Source: Ilyomonas sp964658445 (lineage in GTDB: Bacteria; Bacteroidota; Bacteroidia; Chitinophagales; Chitinophagaceae). From it: DNA of 10,594 nt. The position numbers and the translations under genes were made by a program. Shown piece by piece: positions 5,817-10,594 of the stretch (the first letter of the stretch is position 1; every line of letters begins with the position of its first letter). The stretch covers positions 1-10,594 of the forward strand of contig CAZZZH010000160.1 in the NCBI GenBank assembly GCA_964658445.1, in the 5' to 3' direction. The notes beneath the pieces were generated by a model. That model made no database searches. It was given only the letters and a program-made list of their open reading frames with translations, and was not told where the DNA came from.

Positions 5817-6767
5817 ATGAAACAAACAGCAAAAACCATATTGATGATTCGCCCGGCATCGTTTGGGTACAACGCTGAAACTTCGGCCAGCAACGTGTTT
5901 CAGGGCAATGTGTCATTAAGTAGCCAGCAAGTGCAAAGCGAGGCAGTGAAAGAGTTTGATGCATTTGCAGATCGGCTTCGCTCGCACAAGATAGAGGTAT
6001 TGATAATAGAAGACACGCCGCTGCCACCCAAGCCGGATGCCGTATTTCCCAACAATTGGTTCTGCACACTGAACGATGGAACAATAGCTATCTTCCCAAT
6101 GTTTGCCGCCAACCGTCGCATTGAAGTAAGAAGCGACCTGGTACAGATATTAAAAGACCGGTTCATGGTTACCAACACAGAGGACTGGACGACTTACGAT
6201 GCCGACAATCTCTATCTTGAAGGTACTGGTAGTATGATTATTGACCATGAAAACAAGATCATTTACGCCTGTCTTTCTCCCAGAACAAATGCAGCGCTGC
6301 TGCAGCAGTTTTGCGATGCGCATGGATACAAATCTGTAACCTTTTCTTCTAAAGATGATAACAGAACCGATGTTTATCACACCAATGTAATTATGCACAT
6401 TGGTGAAGGATATGCGGTGATTTGTTTATCGTCTATCCGCGATGAAGCTGAGCGAAACAAGGTGATAGAATCACTTACGGAAACGAGACATAACATTGTT
6501 GATATTACGATGCAGCAGGTACACCGTTATGCCGGCAATATGCTGCAGGTAGAGAGTGAAGATGGCAAGCTGTACACGATACTCAGCCAGTCTGCTTTTC
6601 AATCGTTAAGCGATGAGCAGAAGCAGCAACTGTCAATTTATACAAACTTGCTTCCCGTAAATATTTCGACAATCGAAACGGTTGGCGGCGGCAGCGTGAG
6701 ATGCATGATGGCAGAAATCTTTTTAGAGAAAAAAAACAATAGTTTAAAAACGAAGCCGGCTATCTAA
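5817..6767 (+). CDS. ctlX: CtlX-type citrulline hydrolase (arginine-deiminase-related)
   Basis: This 316-residue protein belongs to the pentein guanidine/ureido hydrolase superfamily and matches the arginine-deiminase-related group I know under the name CtlX, citrulline utilisation hydrolase. It is expected to convert citrulline to ornithine with release of CO2 and ammonia. Visible motifs in order are ILMIRPASF (8-16), DAVFPNNWF (74-82, substrate-binding Asp/Asn region), LEGTGSMI (134-141, Glu135 in place of EGGD), YHTNVIMHI (187-195, likely catalytic His188) and GGGSVRCMMAE (290-300, likely nucleophile Cys296). Length is normal and complete. It is translated right after arcA (5-bp gap), consistent with consecutive steps of arginine breakdown. 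The stop lies 4 bp from the stop of the opposing DNA methyltransferase gene, with no terminator hairpin visible. The family call is confident; the exact substrate relies on the family name and context. Confidence 0.82.
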   Translation: MKQTAKTILMIRPASFGYNAETSASNVFQGNVSLSSQQVQSEAVKEFDAFADRLRSHKIEVLIIEDTPLPPKPDAVFPNNWFCTLNDGTIAIFPMFAANRRIEVRSDLVQILKDRFMVTNTEDWTTYDADNLYLEGTGSMIIDHENKIIYACLSPRTNAALLQQFCDAHGYKSVTFSSKDDNRTDVYHTNVIMHIGEGYAVICLSSIRDEAERNKVIESLTETRHNIVDITMQQVHRYAGNMLQVESEDGKLYTILSQSAFQSLSDEQKQQLSIYTNLLPVNISTIETVGGGSVRCMMAEIFLEKKNNSLKTKPAI

Positions 6768-6771
6768 CACT

Positions 6772-7563
6772 TTACAAATCGTCACTTATTATCAACACTT
6801 CTTTCGAGGCTTTATCGCTGGACATTCCGTATTTCCATTCGGGCATAACGATGCGAAAACCTTTATACAGAAACCTGATTTCTTCGCAATTGTTATAAGA
6901 TAAAACCCAGTTTTTTCTTTGGGTAATGATGGCTGCCAGCGCTTCGTGATCGAAGTCTTTGTGGGCGTTTCCTTTCTTGCCGTATAAAGAACTTTTTATA
7001 AGATAAGGCGGGTCTAAATAACAAAACAGATCATCCTTGTTTTGCGAAAGCGATTGCTCAAAGGAAGCCTGCTCTATAGAGAATCCGGGGTTGTAAAATG
7101 TGCGGATTCGCTCGATGGCAGAAGGCGTAAACCGAGGATGCTGCGGCGACATACCACCCGACAAAGTAGCACCCGAAAATGAAGAACGGTTTAGCACATA
7201 ATACACCGCAGCGCGTTCTATTGGTGTTGCAAATTCTCTTTGCACCGTTTGCAGGCGATAGAAGTTGTCTTTTGACAGCGGATAATATTTTTCTATCTCC
7301 TCCGCCAATGCAAGTGGCGATTGCTGCAAGCATTGCCAGAACTCGACCAGTGAGGTAAACACATCATAACCTTTCACTTTCACGCTTCGCGAAGCCATAA
7401 ACAATTCTACTGAGCCGCCGCCAAAGAAAGGCGACATCATCTCGGTGATACCTTTCGGAAAATATTGGATGATATGCACCAGCCCACGCGTTTTACCACC
7501 CGGGTAGCGCAAGGGTGAACGGCTGGTAAACGGTTGCCCGGCTGTAGGATGAACTTCCTGCAT
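6772..7563 (-). CDS. D12-class DNA adenine N6-methyltransferase, orphan
   Basis: From the ATG at 7563 the product is 263 residues. It has the order of a Dam/D12-class (alpha-group) adenine methyltransferase: LRYPGGK (18-24, N-terminal SAM-binding turn), SPFFGGGSVEL (44-54, motif I), a recognition-domain-sized middle segment, YLDPPYL (182-188, catalytic motif IV DPPY) and WVLSYNN (219-225). It should transfer methyl from SAM to N6 of adenine in a short DNA site; the target cannot be read from sequence. No restriction endonuclease or specificity subunit lies beside it, so it is an orphan here. An in-frame ATG at 7656 would add 31 residues unlike the family and would start upstream of the promoter-like pair at 7586-7617, so I chose 7563. 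It is divergent from the acylase gene and converges tightly on ctlX. Confidence 0.88.
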   Translation of the reverse strand: MQEVHPTAGQPFTSRSPLRYPGGKTRGLVHIIQYFPKGITEMMSPFFGGGSVELFMASRSVKVKGYDVFTSLVEFWQCLQQSPLALAEEIEKYYPLSKDNFYRLQTVQREFATPIERAAVYYVLNRSSFSGATLSGGMSPQHPRFTPSAIERIRTFYNPGFSIEQASFEQSLSQNKDDLFCYLDPPYLIKSSLYGKKGNAHKDFDHEALAAIITQRKNWVLSYNNCEEIRFLYKGFRIVMPEWKYGMSSDKASKEVLIISDDL

Positions 7564-7585
7564 TGATTGAGAACAATTAAGTGGG

Positions 7586-7617
7586 TAAAAGTATTTGCCG
7601 GAGCGCAATGCGACAAA
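7586..7617 (-). promoter_or_regulatory. Promoter of the DNA methyltransferase gene
   Basis: Read on the minus strand, TTTG (7614-7617) is followed by exactly 20 bp and TACTTTTA (7586-7593). This is a full -33 box and a -7 box with one mismatch to TAnnTTTG at the spacing usual for Bacteroidota. It puts the transcription start about 15-20 nt upstream of the ATG at 7563, which also argues against the longer reading frame beginning at 7656. Confidence 0.6.
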
Positions 7618-7706
7618 TGAAAAACCGTCGTGATCGTAAAGAGGAGAACTCTGCACTTACCTGTGTTAAAAATTTATTTTACTTTCCCGCATTAATTGAA
7701 ACTGTA

Positions 7707-10178
7707 ATGAGAGTTGTTCCTTTCATCATCTCTGCCATTATCACAATTGCACTCATTGTTGTGCTGGATGTTCAACTGCCGGCGGGTGGCAAAAAAACGC
7801 CACCGATGGGTTTGTTTTTGTCGCCTTCCAAAGGGTTCTGGCAGAATGCCGAGCCTGTTAACCAGGCTATCAATATCAACATTACAGCTAATGGTTTACA
7901 AGGCAAAACAGAAGTGTTCCTGGACGACCGCATGGTGCCGCATGTATTTGCCGACAATGCAGCCGACGCCTTTTTTGCCGAAGGCTATCTCCATGCAAAG
8001 TTCCGGTTGTGGCAGATGGAATTTCAAACCTATGCGGCATCCGGCAGGCTTTGTGAAATTATGGGTGATTCTTCATCGGGAACAAATTTTTTAAAAGTTG
8101 ATAAATATTTCCGTCGCATTGGTATGGTGTATGCCGCCGAAAACAGCCTGGTAACGATGGAAGCCGACACAGCTACCAAAACGGCACTGGATGCTTATAC
8201 CGCGGGCGTAAACAGCTACATTAAAAGCCTTGCTGAAAGCGATTACCCCATCGAATACAAGATACTCAACTACAAGCCGGAACCCTGGACTAACCTAAAG
8301 ACAGCGCTGTTCTTAAAATACATGGCTTACGATCTTACAGGGTATGAGCAGGATTTTGAAATGACCAACGCAAGAGAATTTTTTACCCGCAAACAATGGG
8401 AGAAATTGTTCCCGTACGGACAGGATTCGTTAGACCCGATCATACCAAAAGGTACTGCTTTTGTAAAGCCTGCTTATACCGTGAAAGCTCCGGCCGGCGT
8501 AGATTCCGCGTATTTTGATTTTAAGAAAGACACCTTTAGCCGGCCGGATAAAAAATATTTACCTAACAAAAATAATGGCAGCAACAACTGGGCGGTAAGC
8601 GGCAATAAAACGGCAAGTGGACGACCTATTTTGTGCAACGATCCGCACCTTGGCTTAAACCTGCCCGCGCTTTGGTTCGAGATACAAATGAGCACGCCCG
8701 ATGGCAATGTGTATGGCGCCAGTCTGCCGGGTGCACCGGGCGTTGTGATAGGGTTTAACGATAACTGTGCCTGGGGTGTTACCAATGCTTCGCGCGACGT
8801 AAAGGACTACTACGAAGTGAAGTTTAAAGACACTTCGATGAGCGAATACTGGTACAATGGCGGCTGGCAACCCACTACGTTCCGGAAGGAAGTGATTCAT
8901 ATAAAAAACAAGCCGGACGATGTGGAAAATATAGCCATGACGGTGTGGGGACCCGTAACCTACGATGCCCACTATGGCGATAAGCTGCACGATAATAAAG
9001 CCTATGCCATGCACTGGACGGCACATGCGGGAAGCAACGATGCCAAGACATTTTTACTGCTGGATAAAGCAAAGAACTATACTGATTATGTAGCTGCGAC
9101 CAATGGCTACCAATGCCCGGGACAGAATTTTGTATTCGCCTGTAAAGATGGTGATATCGCTATCCGGCAGCAAGGTGCGTTTCCTGCAAAATGGAAGGGG
9201 CAAGGAATGTTTGTGATGGAAGGTAACGACGATAAATATAAATGGGCAGGCATTATCCCCGATAGTGAAAACGTAGTATTGCATAACCCACCGCGTGGCT
9301 TTGTAAGCAGCGCCAACCAGTATGCTTACGATACTTCTTACCCATACTACACCGGTGGAAACCTTGAGATGTACCGAGGGTATTTTATCAACAGACAATT
9401 GCGTAGCATGAGTAATATCACTACCGATTCGATGAAGGCCTTACAGACCAACAACTACAATGTGTTTGCAGAAATGGCGATGCCTATTTTGCTTAAATAT
9501 ATAAAGCAAACCACGCTGAACGATGAAGAGCAACGCTTTGTGGATACCCTAAAAAACTGGAACCTTCGTAATGAAGCGGGCGAAGCCGGACCAACGATTT
9601 TTACGACGTGGTGGGATAGCTTAGAGGTATGCATTTACGGAGATGAATTCGCGCAAAGCAAGCTGCCCATGCCAACGCTGAACGAAAGCACCCTGCTGGA
9701 AGCTTTGCTGAAAGATACGGCTTATGAATTTGCGGACGACATTACCACACCGGAAAAAGAAACGGTGGCGGATAGAGTGGCAAAAGCATTTCACAAGGCA
9801 GAACCCTTATGGCTGGCAGCACAGAAAAAGAACACACTGGAATGGGGAAAGTTCCGTATGGGTGGGTTTTTTCATTTATTAAAAATACCGGCTTTTAGCC
9901 GCACCGATGTATATGCCGGCGGCGGATTGCACGTGATTAATGCTTATACAAAAGAAAACGCGCACGGACCGAGCTGGCGCATGATTGTAGAACTGACAGA
10001 CAGCATCAACGCTTATGGTGTGTATCCCGGCGGACAAAGCGGTAACCCGGGCAGCCCGTATTACGATAATGCAGCCGATACCTGGATTGCCGGGCAGTAT
10101 TATAAACTGCAACTGCTGCACAAAGAAGATTTTGCCGGCACCCGCAACAAAGGAAAAATAACGTTTCAAAACAATTAA
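7707..10178 (+). CDS. Membrane-anchored penicillin acylase family (Ntn) amidohydrolase
   Basis: From the ATG at 7707 the product is 823 residues. An uncleaved or late-cleaved hydrophobic segment (about 4-21) anchors or exports it, so it should act in the periplasm. Alpha-chain features are MVPHVFADNAADAFFAEGY (76-94) and HAKFRLWQME (96-105). The beta-chain start is GSNNWAVSG (291-299): self-cleavage before Ser292 would free the N-terminal Ser nucleophile, followed by NDPHLGL (311-317). Later markers are CPGQNFVFA (470-478), GFVSSANQ (531-538) and the C-terminal GQSGNPGSPYYD. Such enzymes hydrolyse amide bonds, including penicillin side chains, acyl-homoserine lactones and N-acyl amino acids; the substrate cannot be told here. 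An earlier in-frame ATG at 7581 would put 42 polar, basic residues before the hydrophobic signal and overlap the opposite gene's promoter, so I reject it. A small membrane protein gene follows after 9 bp. Confidence 0.92.
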   Translation: MRVVPFIISAIITIALIVVLDVQLPAGGKKTPPMGLFLSPSKGFWQNAEPVNQAININITANGLQGKTEVFLDDRMVPHVFADNAADAFFAEGYLHAKFRLWQMEFQTYAASGRLCEIMGDSSSGTNFLKVDKYFRRIGMVYAAENSLVTMEADTATKTALDAYTAGVNSYIKSLAESDYPIEYKILNYKPEPWTNLKTALFLKYMAYDLTGYEQDFEMTNAREFFTRKQWEKLFPYGQDSLDPIIPKGTAFVKPAYTVKAPAGVDSAYFDFKKDTFSRPDKKYLPNKNNGSNNWAVSGNKTASGRPILCNDPHLGLNLPALWFEIQMSTPDGNVYGASLPGAPGVVIGFNDNCAWGVTNASRDVKDYYEVKFKDTSMSEYWYNGGWQPTTFRKEVIHIKNKPDDVENIAMTVWGPVTYDAHYGDKLHDNKAYAMHWTAHAGSNDAKTFLLLDKAKNYTDYVAATNGYQCPGQNFVFACKDGDIAIRQQGAFPAKWKGQGMFVMEGNDDKYKWAGIIPDSENVVLHNPPRGFVSSANQYAYDTSYPYYTGGNLEMYRGYFINRQLRSMSNITTDSMKALQTNNYNVFAEMAMPILLKYIKQTTLNDEEQRFVDTLKNWNLRNEAGEAGPTIFTTWWDSLEVCIYGDEFAQSKLPMPTLNESTLLEALLKDTAYEFADDITTPEKETVADRVAKAFHKAEPLWLAAQKKNTLEWGKFRMGGFFHLLKIPAFSRTDVYAGGGLHVINAYTKENAHGPSWRMIVELTDSINAYGVYPGGQSGNPGSPYYDNAADTWIAGQYYKLQLLHKEDFAGTRNKGKITFQNN

Positions 10179-10187
10179 TTGTACGGT

Positions 10188-10541
10188 ATGAAATTTATAG
10201 TTGCCCTGCTCATTACTGCTTTGCTTGGCTTTGCGTTCCCTCTCTATTTTGGCTGGTGGAGTTTTGCATTGACCACATTTGTAGTTGCCGTTATTATGAA
10301 GCAATCGCCCGGCAAATCCTTTCTTACGGGTTTTATCGCCATTGCTTTATTGTGGGCTGTACAGGCAGCGTGGTTAGATGCGGCCAATCATCATATTTTA
10401 TCGGGCAAAGTGGCGCTGCTGCTGCCTTTTGGCGGTTCGGGCACTGCGCTGCTTTTTACCACAGCACTTATTGGCGGTCTGGTTTCGGGCATGGCCGCCC
10501 TAACGGGAAGCTATGCGGTGAGAAGAAAGAGCAAAATATAG
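10188..10541 (+). CDS. Small four-helix membrane protein following the acylase gene
   Basis: This 117-residue, very hydrophobic protein has about four membrane segments (about 3-21, 23-37, 43-62 and 84-109) and a basic tail RRKSK. Between helices 3 and 4 is a polar, likely conserved motif AANHHILSGK (65-74) followed by LLLPFGGSG. I know no function. Similar small proteins seem to occur in other Bacteroidota, also near acylase genes, but I could not check this. The ATG at 10188 lies 9 bp after the acylase stop. A TTG three codons upstream, directly after that stop, would also be in frame but is less likely. The tight spacing suggests co-transcription, and a role linked to the acylase (stability, substrate delivery, membrane localisation) is inference. 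No terminator is visible in the last 53 bases. Confidence 0.72.
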   Translation: MKFIVALLITALLGFAFPLYFGWWSFALTTFVVAVIMKQSPGKSFLTGFIAIALLWAVQAAWLDAANHHILSGKVALLLPFGGSGTALLFTTALIGGLVSGMAALTGSYAVRRKSKI

Positions 10542-10594
10542 AGTGTTTTTGCCGGTTGTTGCCTCTTCCGGTGTTCTCTTTTGTGTTAGATCGG

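Noticed and set aside
7564..7656. N-terminal extension of the DNA methyltransferase from an ATG at 7656
   Set aside because: The extra 31 residues lie before the usual family start and upstream of a good TTTG-N20-TACTTTTA promoter, so they would not be transcribed from it.
7581..7706. N-terminal extension of the acylase reading frame starting at 7581
   Set aside because: It would place 42 polar, basic residues before the hydrophobic export segment and cover the opposite-strand promoter; the ATG at 7707 puts the export signal at the N-terminus.
10179..10187. TTG start directly after the acylase stop for the small membrane protein
   Set aside because: An ATG three codons later gives a typical MKF start and the same membrane topology.

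Overview
The window looks like chromosome from a Bacteroidota bacterium, most plausibly Chitinophagaceae or a close relative. The signs are a DUF3098 membrane protein, several exported proteins with short N-terminal signals, weak or absent Shine-Dalgarno sequences, promoter elements of the Bacteroidota TTTG / TAnnTTTG type (exact -7 match at 733-740; TTTG-N20-TACTTTTA on the minus strand at 7586-7617), and protein families typical of that phylum. This placement rests on family recognition, not a search. I see no rRNA, tRNA, CRISPR array, insertion sequence, integrase or phage gene.

Layout. 10-378 is a small DUF3098 membrane protein closed by a strong 16-bp hairpin terminator (401-440). A non-coding stretch (441-762) precedes a secreted DUF2961/GH172 glycoside hydrolase (763-1923). 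It converges, with 11 bp between stop codons, on an exported SAM-dependent methyltransferase (1935-2651, minus). That gene is divergent from a lipoprotein-type methionine sulfoxide reductase, msrA (2769-3425). A small two-helix membrane protein (3534-3959, minus) and a 346-bp AT-rich gap follow. Next is a two-gene operon of pentein-fold guanidine/ureido enzymes: a long arginine deiminase (4306-5811) and a CtlX-type citrulline hydrolase (5817-6767), 5 bp apart. It converges with a 4-bp gap on an orphan D12-class DNA adenine methyltransferase (6772-7563, minus). Divergent from that is a membrane-anchored penicillin-acylase-family Ntn hydrolase (7707-10178), followed 9 bp later by a small four-helix membrane protein of unknown function (10188-10541).

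How the genes may work together. The clearest joint function is the pentein pair: arginine to citrulline plus ammonia, then citrulline to ornithine plus CO2 and ammonia. This would bypass carbamoyl phosphate, ornithine carbamoyltransferase and carbamate kinase, so it supplies nitrogen and ornithine but makes no ATP. The acylase and the small membrane protein form a second likely functional pair at the envelope. The exported methyltransferase and the MsrA lipoprotein share a 117-bp divergent control region and both appear to act outside the cytoplasm. The rest looks like ordinary single-gene chromosome. Nothing here is clearly a new defence or mobile system. The most under-described items are the acylase plus four-helix protein pair, the exported methyltransferase, and the enlarged arginine deiminase.
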